A DNA stretch of 64,000 nucleotides from positions 44,771,308 through 44,835,307 of the forward strand of contig NC_133472.1 in assembly GCF_025370935.1 (NCBI RefSeq), in the 5' to 3' direction. Position 1 is the stretch's first letter, and every line of letters starts with the position of its first letter. Of this stretch, positions 45,744 to 58,200 are shown piece by piece. Made by a program: the position numbers and the translations under genes. This DNA is from Choristoneura fumiferana (Eukaryota > Arthropoda > Insecta > Lepidoptera > Tortricidae). The notes beneath the pieces are model-generated. The model was not told where the DNA came from, did no database searches, and was given only the letters and a program-made list of their open reading frames with translations.

Positions 45744-48700
45744 ACTGTGTAGACAGACAAACACACATAGGCCTTCCACTTAACGCGTCCACAGCATCTT
45801 CATCAGTAGCACTTTGCTCAGTGCCTCAAACGCGTATAAAGGTCTACTACACCGTATCGTACCATGATCCTAATAGGAAAGTGTCAGGCAAAAATATATT
45901 CTTTGTATTTAATGAAATGGAATTTTGAAATGAAATGAAATGGTTTATTTATTTATTCGCAGGAGCTACAAGTAGATATTACACATGTCAGAAGAATATT
46001 ATAGGTACATGGCATGCAAAATCTTAATCTAATGAGGGCTATCGTTTTTTGTCTCACTAGATGGCGCACTGTTGCGTGAGGTTTTTAAGTATGGCTTTCA
46101 AAGTCTGTTATTACGGGCGTGAAAACAAAGTTTAGATTAAAATCATATTTAATACACCTTAAAACCGTACCATAAAAATATCGAGCATGCCACAGTGTTG
46201 CATAGTCCCCGTTTTGTTCGGAAAAAAGGGAGGACAAAGGTTTCCGAAATACAAAACTGTCTCAAAACACAGACATTCATTGCCCCGGAACGCATATTTG
46301 CCATAATTAATTTCAGATATTGCAAAATATTCACAAAATTATTCTAATTATAAATAAACCCGCGTATCTCACCCAAAAACTATGAGATTTGACATTTCGG
46401 AGACCTCACGCTACACTAGCGCCTCTAGTGGCGAATTCATACGCGATAGCCCTCATTGCAAATCAATACTATTACCATATAATTCAAAAACAATCGGCTC
46501 AGGCTCCTGAAATGTCTGTTTTCCTAAAATGTACAATTCTCAAAACGTCTGCGTTTTCACTTCTACTTTGTCAGCTTTCTTAATATGTCTGCTATTTAAA
46601 ATGTGTACAATCTCAGGAAGTCGTCTATTCAATAATGTTTACATTCCTATAATATTGGCATTACCATAATTTCTGCTTTCCCGTTATGTTCACTTTTTTT
46701 AATAGGCTATAGTCTTGTTGTTTGTTTTCCCATAATGTCTGCTTTATTTTTAAGTAAATGTTCTAAAGGTTTAATTGCTTGCATACTTACTCTTTGATAA
46801 CATAATATCAATAGGTACCCAATATAAAATTACTGGCATTCAAGATAACATTTGATGATGTTTATGGGCGCTCTACACTTAGTCCGCGGATCACGGCGCG
46901 ATTTCGCGGAGCGAACTTGCCGCGAATTTAACAACGACTCTACACTCGCAATGGTTCGCGGTATTTACAGTGATTTTTTGAAAAATCTATATACCTGTCT
47001 CTTTCTCAAACGCTTTTCTCTATGCAGCAAGTATGGCGGTACTGGCGTGTGACGTCACATGCCAGTGTGTCTTTCTCTGTCTAATCTTGAATTTCAAACC
47101 ATTATAACTTTGTTATTTGTAAAGGTAGCTTAAAAATTGTTTTTCTATTCGATAACAGGCATTGTGTAGTTTTAATTTATAAAACATATACAAAATAGTC
47201 AAATACCGTATTTTATGGATGCTTGTAAGTCGTGGGCCTATGTCATGAACTTTATTGTAAATTAGTTAGTGGAAGTAGAAAACTGATGAATGATGATTTA
47301 GTTTCTTATCAGAGTATTGTTCGTTACATTACACATAAATCAACAGCGGTTTGCTAAAAACCGATAGTGTATTTTTCGTCATTGACGGAAGCACCATTTT
47401 CATAATTTAATTGAAAGAAAAACTTCAAATTGTCGCCATATTTAAGTGTTTTATGTCAAAAATGGCGCCTTGATTTATGTTATACTCTGGCAAGGGATCG
47501 AAAAAATATTAATTCTGAAGATGTTACTTAATATTTTAACCTAATTTATTGTTTTAGTCATTGAAATTCTTTAAAGTGCTAGATAATATTATTTTCGTAT
47601 TGTCACTAATTCCGTAATTCCTTAAGTGCATAGCATAATTAAAAGTACATAATAAAAGTTATTAATCATCGCAATGTGCGCATTACCTGTTATAATTAAG
47701 CTTAAAAATATTGCATTTATAATAAAATGAGGAGTTTGATAGTTAATGGGAATCTTTTTTAATAATAACCAAAACAAATTGTAAAGATTAAGCAATACTA
47801 GTTTTTTCTAAATTCATAATTTTAATTAATTTAATCCTTGGCTTCTATTAGTCTCGAAATCTAGATTTATGTAAATAATCTCATTATAATGAATAAATTT
47901 TTAAATATTTACTTAATGTATTTTTTTTTTCGAAACTACCAATACATTTTCGTATATATATATATTTAATTTATTTCATGACCGTGGACACAGCCGTGGA
48001 TTCGAAGTCCTTCAGTCGGAATAATAGAGATAACATAAAATTCACAAATTTTGAACAGAGACTAAATAGTAATAAAATGTTGCCAAGACGAGACTATATG
48101 GTTCGCGCTGTCATAGAGTTGTCAGATCAGATGTAGAGTCAATCAAGTCAAGCTTCTTACTCTACATTCTAGCCCTATCTTCACAAACTATAGAGTTAGT
48201 TAGACAAAATATGTCGCTTGAAGGGGTGACACTTGGGGCTTATACACGAAATATCGGGTCGGTATTTCCATGTCGGTATTGTCCGTGCCGGTAAATAGTG
48301 TCACCCGCTTGAAGAAGATGAAGTTGTCATGATAAATACACTGACGAGTAAAAATAGAGGGTCGGTTACAAAAAATTACCATAACTACAAAACCCGCTGT
48401 GATGCTCCTTCGAGTAAAATGAGTTAATTAAAAAGTTTTATTCTATACTAGCTTTCCGCCCGCGACTTCGTCCGCGTTGAACAATTTTTTTGCGCGAGCG
48501 AAACACAATCTTCTAATATTAAGTATATGAAATTACCGTGTCAAAAAGTTATCAAAAAGTATTTTGCATTTTGCAAATACAAAATATATCCTTAAAAGTA
48601 TTTCATATAAAATACAAAATGCTTTTCTAAAAAAGTATTTAAATACAAAATGGAAATAGGTATTTTGTATTTTGCATTTCAAAAAGGTAGGTACTAACTA

Positions 48701-49059
48701 TATATAGTATTTTCAAAATGTCTCATCTCTGCTATTTTCACACTTCTAAGTCTAGAAATGAGAAAATTTCCATACAAACTTTACCCCCCATTTTACCCTT
48801 CTAGGGGAGAATTTGGTCAATTTTACCTACACATATCATTTTTAATTATAATCGAAATCTTATATACTTACCTATTTTCATACTTCTAAGTCTAGAAATT
48901 AGAAAATTCCATATAAACTTTGGTTGACTTTCTATAAATCCTTTCTTAGTGCTCACTTACATCATGAAAGGAACCCCTGTACCTAATTTCAAGTTTTTAG
49001 GCCCAGCGGTTTGGACTGTGCGTTGATATATAACCCAGTGAGGTCTGTGACTTTTTAGT

Positions 49060-49830
49060 TCTCACTCCTATGCCAGTGACACGTATATGTGACTGCTGCG
49101 GGATACGCGCTATGCCTAGCCTAAGAGCTTAGTGTATCGCATTCGGCTCCGGCAACGTTCCGCTAAGCCCTCACGCTATGCCAGCCTTTAGGTGGTACGA
49201 ATTATTTTGACACGACATGCGTGTAGGGATGGTAACCGATGGCGAGATAATCGATTAATCCTTTTAATCGATTATTTTAACTGTGTCGATTTCAATTAAT
49301 CGATTAAGGGCGCTCATGGCGTCGATTAGTCGATTAATCGAATCGATATCGAACATTCCTACGGTGTTGAAGCCGTGTTTTACACCGCCTTTTGTAAGGA
49401 GGTACGGCACACTAGGTGCGATATTCAAACTTTTTACAGTTTAAATGTGTTTAAAGTGAAATAAAATGGGTGACACTATTTCCCGGCCGTAAAATACCGA
49501 CATGGAAATACCGACCCGATATTTCGTGTACTCGCCCATACAAACTGGTGTCAAACTGACAAGAGTTTCTATGGGCGTGTACAGCAGTGTCACCCATTTT
49601 ATTTCACTTTAAAAAAAATCGTAAAATATCGATTAATCGGTGTAAAATTATCGATTAGATCGATTATTTAAATTTTTCGATTAATAGATTACTTCTCGAT
49701 AATTTTACATGGATTAATCGATTAATCGAATCGATATCAAACATTCCTACATGCGTGTCACTGGCATAGGAGTGACTACTGGGATATGCGTAGGCATAGC
49801 GTAAGAGCTTTGTGGATCGTTGCCGGGGCC
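49060..49830. repeat. Complex repeat with two ATCGATTAAT arrays
   Basis: Two clusters of ATCGATTAAT-type palindromes (about 49235-49350 and 49615-49735) flank a GGTGACACT-family inverted repeat (49470-49600). Outside these, both flanks carry related words (tgccagtgacacg and cgtgtcactggca; ctatgcctagcctaagagct and gcatagcgtaagagct), and both clusters end in gaatcgatatc-aacattcctac. It looks like a repeat that has been duplicated around an insertion. Confidence 0.5.
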
Positions 49831-49852
49831 GAACGTGTTAACTTATGCGTAG

Positions 49853-50106
49853 TTAAATAAATAAATATCATGGGGCACTGACACCAATTGACCTAGTCTC
49901 AAACTAAGCGAAGCTTGTACTATGGACACTAGGCAACGGATAAACATACTTATATAGACAAATACATACTTAATACATGTTAAACATCCAAGACCCGAGA
50001 ACAAACATTCGTATTATTCATACAAATATCTGCCCCGGCCGGGAATCGAACCCGGGACCTCAAGCTTCGTAGCCAGGTTCTCTAACCACTTGGCCGTCCG
50101 GTCGTC
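49853..50106 (-). repeat. tRNA-derived SINE
   Basis: Read on the minus strand it starts with a tRNA-like head at about 50106-50036: an A box in tggccaagtggttagag and a B box ggttcgattcc, within cccgggttcgattcccggcc. A tRNA-unrelated body follows and the element ends in an ATTTATTTATT tail near 49855. The head lacks a clean acceptor stem and runs straight into the body, so this is a SINE and not a working tRNA gene. An internal Pol III promoter is present. Confidence 0.8.
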
Positions 50107-50331
50107 ACGTTAAATTAGCTTCAGTTTACTTTTTAAATCAAGATCTTTAATAGTTTTGGGCCAATTGGAATTGTAGTAACCGGACCCTTTGTTTTTGCTT
50201 GTCAGTGTATTATTTATCACGGCCGCTAAACTAATTCCAATCAATAACCTTACTAACTTAGAAAAGTTATAAACCCCGACATTAAATTTCAAAGTTGAAT
50301 AAGTATCTCAAAAACGTCTTAACCGATTTCT

Positions 50332-50603
50332 TACCCCCGACGCAAAAAGAGCGATTCGAATGCGGTGTTTTTATGATGGTTCTTAGACATGTTTTATCAA
50401 AATCGGTTCAGCAGCTTTTGAGATATTGAACTTTGAAATGACAAGGGTTTTCCAACTTTTTTTATATACAGCTAAGAACCACCGCATGGAAACTTGCTTT
50501 CACGTAAAAAACGTCGAAATCAGTCCATCCGCTTGAGAGCTACGATGCCGCCGACAGATAATAGCATCAAACTTATAACACCCCTCTTTGCGTCGGGGGT
50601 TAA
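50332..50603. mobile_element. Degenerate foldback element (AACCCCCGACG family)
   Basis: Shortened relative of 21750-22404 with both inverted ends (ttacccccgacgcaaaaaga and cctctttgcgtcgggggtta) but without the tgtctgtctg block on the left and with almost no centre. Confidence 0.65.
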
Positions 50604-52237
50604 TAACCAATTGTTCGAAAACTATTTCAAAGTTAATGAAACAAATAATATAAAATAAAAACCATTTATTTATTTGAAGTAAGTACGGTCACGGAGACGT
50701 TTTCGGGCCCATTTCGTGAAAAAATCCTTTGAATTGTCACACAAAATGACAGATGTTCGATCTTGTGGGTCCCAAGTTGACGCTCGTGACTGTACACATC
50801 ACACCTTTTGAGACTAATTAAGTACGTATATAACTCTGTAATAAGGTAGCTATTTTAATTGCGGTAAAGAAACAAAAATAATAATTTGATTTACAAAAAC
50901 TAATGTAGGCATGTAATTGCAAGAATACATTTATTTCTTAAGATATAATGGCGAAGTAAATCCCCGTCACAAAATAACGAATTATTCATGAATTTATTTC
51001 TTATAATTGCATTTTCCCTCTTTGGACGGATATAATTATGATTTACATTAATTTAGCTAAATATATACAATATAGTTTTCACTTCTCATGCTCGTAAAGG
51101 TCTTATTTATGCTGTAGGTATCTAGGCGACATAAAATTACTTTTTATTCTCTAGTGCATAAAATAAAATCTTCGTCTAAGACTAAGGTAATCAGGTGTCA
51201 ACAGCGACAAACAAAAAGTTTCTACATATTATATTTTTGTTAATTTTTAATTTATATAAAACTAAAAATAAATCAATAAAACTAAAAAAATATAATTATA
51301 TAGGAATAGGAATGCATGAAAAATAAAAGGTACATAGTACGTGAACTGTTTCCACTGTTGCTATTTCATTCCCTCGCAATCGAAGTGAAAAGCAGTGTAA
51401 AACTCGAGCATTAAACCCATTTTCCCCTTGGCGTGTCTATGCACCCTCGCTATACCGGCTCGGGTGGCTATGAACGTCTTGGGTAAAATGGCTCGTATTA
51501 TGCTCTTGTTGTGCAATCTACTATTTTAACATTTTATTCTTACCTAAATCAAGCGCAGTCCTGTGTTTTTCCGCAATACTTCATAATAATTGCCATTGAA
51601 GCATGATAATTATATTATATTTTGATACACTATTAATAATAATAATTACAGAGATTAGTAAATGTTTACGCTCACACTTTGATAATTTTAAGCTAATACC
51701 ATACGCAGGAAACGTGTGACTTTCATTCAACACGTCTGTAGTTATTTAAAAAAAAATACAAATGGCTACCGCAGCTACCAAAAATAATGACGGTTTCTGA
51801 GATGGAATATCGCTTTATTATTATTCAATACGAGAGCGAGAAAGGCGGTACAATACGAACTTCGATTTTCAAACTTCGAAGTAGGCCCTCAGATTGTCAA
51901 AGCTATCAAACGGACACACGATACTAGCGCCATCTAGCTAGTTATAGAACCCTGATTTATTGATTCAATATTCTGCTAAAACTATGATTCATTTTCAATA
52001 AATTAATAATAATTACTAATTAAACATCAATTGAATTTGGTATTATAATAAATACGTAATGGACATAGTCACATCGCTCGATGAACAGATAACTAGGGGA
52101 GAAATCTCGACCTTGAAACAAATGACGTAGCGTTACACTGTGGTAGCGTTGCCAGGCGTTGGTGGAGCGACGACACATGCAGGTGGTAAGCAGGCCTTTG
52201 TTCAGTCTACGTCTTCCGCCTGATGATACGCAAACCT

Positions 52238-55200
52238 TTAGAACAGTTCGTTGAGCTGTGTGAATCGCAGAGGCAGCACAGCCACTGGCTCGGAGTTGTT
52301 AGCTTGGTCTATGTAGATACTCCAAGAACGCTTGTCCAGGTCGAATATACCTGGAGACAGTAATAAAACAACTTTATGTCTTTGTAACTAGTATCTTTTG
52401 TAGAATGCCACGTCGTATCTAAATTCGTGGCATAGGCCTTACACAGTATAATAACACCACCCTACTATAAGTACTCCGTTTTATTTAAGGTTTGAATTAA
52501 CGGACATATTGTAACACACGCTTCTCGGCATTTCGAACAGAAATGGACTCAAAATACCTACACGTACATTTATTAGCGGTATTTATTATGTTTTTATTAT
52601 AGAAGTTAACACAATTTTAAATAGTTTCGTTGTTTCATTTAAAAACGTGTGCAAATTTTACCGTTAAGTTTCAAATGTAAAAATAAATGGAGCATACTGT
52701 GTTGTAGCTAAGTTATTAACTTAAGGATCTTGATGACAGTACCAGATACCTATATAAGGTATGGCGTGTCTTGCCACGTCGCGTCTATAAGCGTGGCATG
52801 GTACTACAACACCTGTGGCATAGTCTTAGTACTGGTTGGTGTAAGGATCTTCCCGCGTGGTGAATGTATTTGCTACTAGTATCACATTTGTTTGTCACAT
52901 AGCACTACCCACGAATATTTTCTACTACACAAATTGGCTTGTAGCTATGGTTTTCATAATAGCGTATTTTACTCGTACACTGGCATGTTATAAGCTGGCG
53001 AGATGACCTTGCCAGACAATGAACGTGTTGCCACCAGCGTAAGATAGGTTCTGCCACGTTTCATCTATTACATTATGAATCTATTCTACACAAACTGACC
53101 TGTAGTTATGGTCTTGATTGCTGGCGAGTTGACCTTGCCAGACAATGAACGTGTTGGCACCAGTGTAAGATAGGTTCTGCCACGTTTCATCTATTACATA
53201 TTAATCTATACTACACAAACTGACCTGTAGCTATGGTCTTGTCTTGATAATGCGGGCGAGATGACCTTGCCAGACAATGAACGTCTTGCCACCAGTGTAA
53301 GATAGGTTCTGCCACGTTTCATCTATTACATTATGAATCTATTCTACACAAACATACCTGTAGTTATGGTCTTAATAATGGTGTCCGGACGGCCTTGCCA
53401 CACGGTGAACGTCTTGCCACTAGTGTCAGAGAGTATTGCTGCCACGTCACGCCTATTCGTAGGTGGCTTGTGGTGATTTATCGCCGATAGACGCGCCACG
53501 CTGCTGTCTATTATGGGGCCAATCACCTCTGTCACGTTCAGGCGTTGGTAGCTGGAAAAGTATTATATACGGATTGAAGATATGTTCTTCAGAGAAGGAG
53601 AAACTATTAATAATCTTCATTGATTTAGTTAAGTTGTCATCCATAACTTACATCATACAATTAGGGGTCGCAGGGGGAGGAGGGGGGTAGCGGAGCGGGG
53701 TCTGGTAGTTTGAGAAACAGAATAAAGGAAAACATCGTGAGGAAACCAGCACAAACCTGCGAATCAGTTCAATGGTGTGTGTGAAGATCCCAATCCGCAC
53801 TGGGCCCGCGTGGGAACTACGGCCCATGCCCTCTCATTCTGAGAGGAGGCCTGTGCCATAGGCTGAGATGATGACTTACCGCCACCCATAATTCTGTTTA
53901 TTAGGTGTCCATGGGCGGGCGGTATTGAAAAAAAATTCACCAACTTTCGCCTTAATAATACTAGTAGGATAAAAGAGACAAACTTGGTAGAGTGAGAAGA
54001 AAGCACTCACATGTTGCAGTGCACGAGCGAGTCCTTATCGTATTTGTGGACGTTGAGGGCGCTCCTGGCGCTTTTGTCGGTCTTTTCTGGCGCCACTTCC
54101 ACATTGTAGAGTTGCCGCGCGCCCCACGCGTCAGACCAGATCATGTTTATGGAGAATCCTGTAACAGCACCGACTAATAAGCGAAGCACACACTTGCTAA
54201 GGGTGGCTCATACGAAGATCTGTTCTTAGGAACCATGTCACCAGTTTTTGTAACATTAAAAACTAAAATACATTTAAAAAAACTTGTACCCAGCTCGGGA
54301 ATCGAGACCGGACGATTTGAAAAATAAAACATAGGTACATTATTAAAGAATAACAAATACAATGCAATTTTTTCATTCTATTAGATATCGTGTTTACAGG
54401 GACATTTTATTGCTTTATGACCTACACTATCCATATCCAAATAGAAATAATGTAAGTTTTATTTTTCAAAACAACCGGGTTTGAATCCCGTTCTGAGTAT
54501 TTTTTTTTAATCTATCCAGTTTTTCTTGTCATTAAGAACAGATCTTCGTATGTCGTTCGTCTTCGTTATAGTTTCAGACTTTTCCATACTGACCGATCTA
54601 AAGAGCCACCCTGTATACTCACACTATTTTCTGTTGAAGTGAACAGAGTCTACAAAATGCCTAAATACTATAATCCTTACACTTTTTAGCACAAATTTTG
54701 TTATTCTATTTGAGTTTTTGCAATCACGCCACACGCCATCTATTACTTGGCAACCTTGCCATATATCATCTATTGTCCCATGCTATATATTCTTTTGGCA
54801 ACCATGTCCCATGCTGTCTATTACTTGGCAACCTTGCCCCATGCCATCAATTACTCTTCAACCATGCCCCATGATGTCTATTCTCTTAGCAACCTATTGT
54901 CTCATACTATCTATTCTTTTGACAACCTTGCCCCTTGTCATCTATTACTTGGCAACTTTGTCCCAAGCTACCTATTCTTTTGGCAACCTTATCCCATAAG
55001 TACTATTTTTTATAGTCTTGCCTCATGGACTCAGTCTTACCATTAGCGGCACCCAGACCTTCGTCTCGCAGGATCTTCTCTGCCTCCGCAAAACTCTTGG
55101 CGGCCAGCAGAGCTCTCGTAATGAACGTGCGAGCTGAAATAAGGTTTAAAGATCATTTAAATAAACAAAAAGAGTTACTAGTAATATTATTAATAATATT

Positions 55201-58200
55201 TTAGACCCTCTCCTTTAGAAATAATAAGACTTCTTCGAACCCCACCCCACTCCTTCCAATGAGGATTTTCGTGACAAGCTATACTTCGTTTTTTTAGCAT
55301 TAGAAAATAGGTAAGCGATCTTGACGTGTCTTTTTATTGAAAAACGCTTTTGAAAAATAAGTCACAGCAAATAATTATGTAACAAGCAAGGACATATTAT
55401 AATCCTTTACATTTTTTTGGTATCAAATTCAAATTCAAAATACTGTTTAATACGAGAGCGAGAGGCACGGTATGAAACGAACTTCGAGTTTCGTAGTAGC
55501 CTTGCTGTTTTTAATTTGACCCACGATAATTATTTATTTGTCCTCACGGGTGCCTCCTGGCTTGAGGTGCAAAGCACTGAGGGTGTTGATGGAGAAGACC
55601 AGACCATTCTCGTTGTGGCCCATAGTGTATCCTGGCAGCTGGCCGGCGTAGCAGAGCGACGCGAATCTCTCCTCCACCGCCTGTGAGGTGTGAATGGTTA
55701 TTTAGGTGGAAAAATGTGATATTATTGTTGTTTTTTTCTTTTATATTTTACTTTTTCCTTTTTTTAATGTATTTCAATTATGCTTTTTATGTAATGTGCG
55801 AGGTCCGAATAAAATATTACTTTCTTTCTTTCTTTCTTTAAAGCCCAACATATACACAGGACTGCAGCGGGGGAGCGGGGCGGGTCGTGCGCCCAAATGT
55901 TAACATCTTATTTAACATTTGTAGCATGGTGAAGGTTGAGTTGCTCTGGGGGAGGGCGGCGCTGCCAAGAGCAGGAGCAAATCGTCAAAATTTGGAAGAA
56001 TTATATTTTTTATTTTAGAAATATTAAATTTTACTCGCAAATGTGATGAAAGACATTGTATGTCGCACGGGCGAAACTAGAATTACGAACATCGACTCAT
56101 TAAAGCCCTCAGTCTTCGACTTCGGGCTTCTAATAGACTCTCGTTCGTAATTCCTTATTTACCGCCCTTAACACAATGTACTAAGTACACCATTTTTGAA
56201 GCGGGACTTATCGTCTAACACACTTGGTATCACAATCGTTTCCCCCACTTCTTTCTATCATACGTCATAAGATTAGGGCAGAAAGAGACGGTGAATTCAA
56301 TTGTTAACGTCAACGCGTTATACAATACGACCTCAGAGGGCCTACTACGAAAATCGAAAACGAAGTTCGTATCGTACCGTCCCTCTCACTCTCGTATTAA
56401 ATAGTATAAGTGTCAGAGGGACCGAACGACACGAACTTCGAATTTTGTGGGGTACAAGCTTTTTGACGTACCCCGTATTGGATTTCTTCTGGAGATGGTA
56501 TGACGTGAGCTGACACGATGTACCAATGGTTAAGGGTGGCACTGAAGGCGTCTTCGTTATGGCCTAAAACAGACTGAAAAAAAAACATAGTAAAAAAGTG
56601 ACGTTTTATTCGAAATTACATTTCAATTCCAAAATAATTTTGATGTTCCAGTTCGCGATACTTATTGATATCGAACGATATGCCTCAAGGTGCTTTTCCA
56701 CCGGCGAGCTGAGACGAGCTGAGACGAGACGAGGCGAGACGAGACGAGGCAAGACGAGAATCGAAATTTGTATGGCAGCGCCCGCGGAGGCTCGCGGCGG
56801 GCGCGCGAGTATGCATACAATCATACAAATTTCAATTCTCGTCTCGCCTCGTCTCGTCTCGCCTCGCCGGTGGAAAATCACCATTAGGCTGCGTTTCGTG
56901 CGGAATGTGTTTTTAACCCCCCAACTCAAAAAGGGGGTGTTATAAGTTTGACCGCCATGTGTGTCTGTGTGTCTGTATATCTGTCTGTCTGTCTGTGGCA
57001 CCGTAGCTCTTAAACGGGTGGACTGATTTGAATGACGACGAATATGACGGTGGAAGCATTGTACACTTCTACTGAACGTAGATATAGTTAGTGTTTAGTT
57101 TTGTAACGAAGGGACCCCATACATCCCTGTATTATTATTATTATTTTGTAATTTATTTCTTTAATCTATCACTGATTTTGATATTCAACATGCTTCTTTC
57201 CATTGATCGTTGACATGTTTGAATCTTACTTTTTATTTTATGTTCATTTATTAAATAGAAAATTTACAATGTTATATTATACACATTACCTAATAAACTA
57301 AAGATAAATCCTGACTAAATAAAACAAAAATGTCAAATTATTTAATAACAAAATAATCAAACCACAAATAGTCAAAAGAAACCAAACAATGTCAAAGAAT
57401 ATTAAAAAAATAATTACAACTACAAAAATAAAGAGTGAGGCATCCTCTTTATAAAAAAATAAATAAAATTAACCTAAACCTATAACATAACCTACAAACT
57501 TTTCTTTGATTGTATACTGTAGTTTTTAAGTATTTTATTTGTAATTATTTAATTGTGAAAAAATGACTTTCTGCCAAGTTTCTTGCGGCGCATTCTTCTT
57601 GGCAATGATGGTCTTTCCGAAAGCGCTGGTAGTTTAAAAAAATGACGTGTAAAAGTGCGATGCGAATGATTTGAATTTGAATGCGGTTTTTTTATTTGAA
57701 AGCAGGTTTTTTTAGCGATGGTTTTTTAGTGAGATATTGAACTTTGAAGTGACAAAGTTTTGGGGGTTTCAAACTTTTTTTCATGAAGCAATAGAGACGC
57801 TTCATTACCTATCCTTGCTGGTGGAAACAGCTGAGCGTAGCGAGGCTTGGTAAATGCGTTTCTATTGGTTTATGAAAAACCCATTTCTCGCAACACATCC
57901 TCGCACATCTTTGCTTGATCAGCCTTATCTAAGTCAGCGCCGTCTCAGTTCGCAACCGTGGACTGAAGGTGAAGCTGATGATTGACGATTTTACTTACAG
58001 CATCAGGAGTGTTGATGCCGATGGAGCTGCAGCCCCCGGCGTCAGCTCGCGGCAGCTTCGGATCGTTAATAGTGCCGATGATGTCGTCCAAATGAAGAAG
58101 GAACAGCTGCCAACATTTACGGAAGCATTTACTTGTGCAAGGTCCGCCCGGATTGCCACCATCATCTTGCTCGCTAATCCTGCTGTGAAGCAGCAGTGCT

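Larger units (their letters stand above)
24142..46815 (+). repeat. Large direct duplication, copy 2 (right contig start)
   Basis: Direct copy of 1-23993 carrying the same genes in the same order and orientation. Copy-specific insertions here: 25878-26174, 40609-41318, 42070-42112 and a SINE-like repeat in SelK intron 1. Absent here but present in copy 1: about 10920-13712 and about 23650-23815. Homology ends at about 46815, the point that aligns with the last bases before the gap. That end point is what overlapping, unmerged contig ends would give. Confidence 0.95.
46816..52237. other. Gene-free unique region right of the duplication
   Basis: No exon that I can support. From 46816 to 48190 I see AT-rich DNA with a CG-rich stretch at 46860-46970 and no known repeat. 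Then follow repeat remnants: 48225-48310, 48450-49050 (a dispersed repeat starting ctagctttccgcccgcgact, with a tract of AAATACAAAATGC-like words at 48540-48690), the complex 49060-49830, a SINE (49853-50106), a foldback relic (50332-50603), and a half MITE (51828-51892). 50604-51780 holds nothing recognisable. Confidence 0.6.

Noticed and set aside
45539..45928. 129-residue ORF with Arg-rich centre
   Set aside because: This is SelK exon 4 read in the wrong frame; the Arg run comes from GGC codons of the Gly tail.
50036..50106. Possible tRNA gene
   Set aside because: A and B boxes are present, but the acceptor stem is not convincing and the sequence runs into a SINE body with an AT-rich tail.
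54718..55046. Two overlapping ORFs of 93 and 99 residues
   Set aside because: They are products of a 34 bp tandem repeat inside a tan intron.
56598..57001. ORFs on both strands rich in Arg, Glu and Thr
   Set aside because: They are created by the GAGACGAG simple-repeat palindrome.
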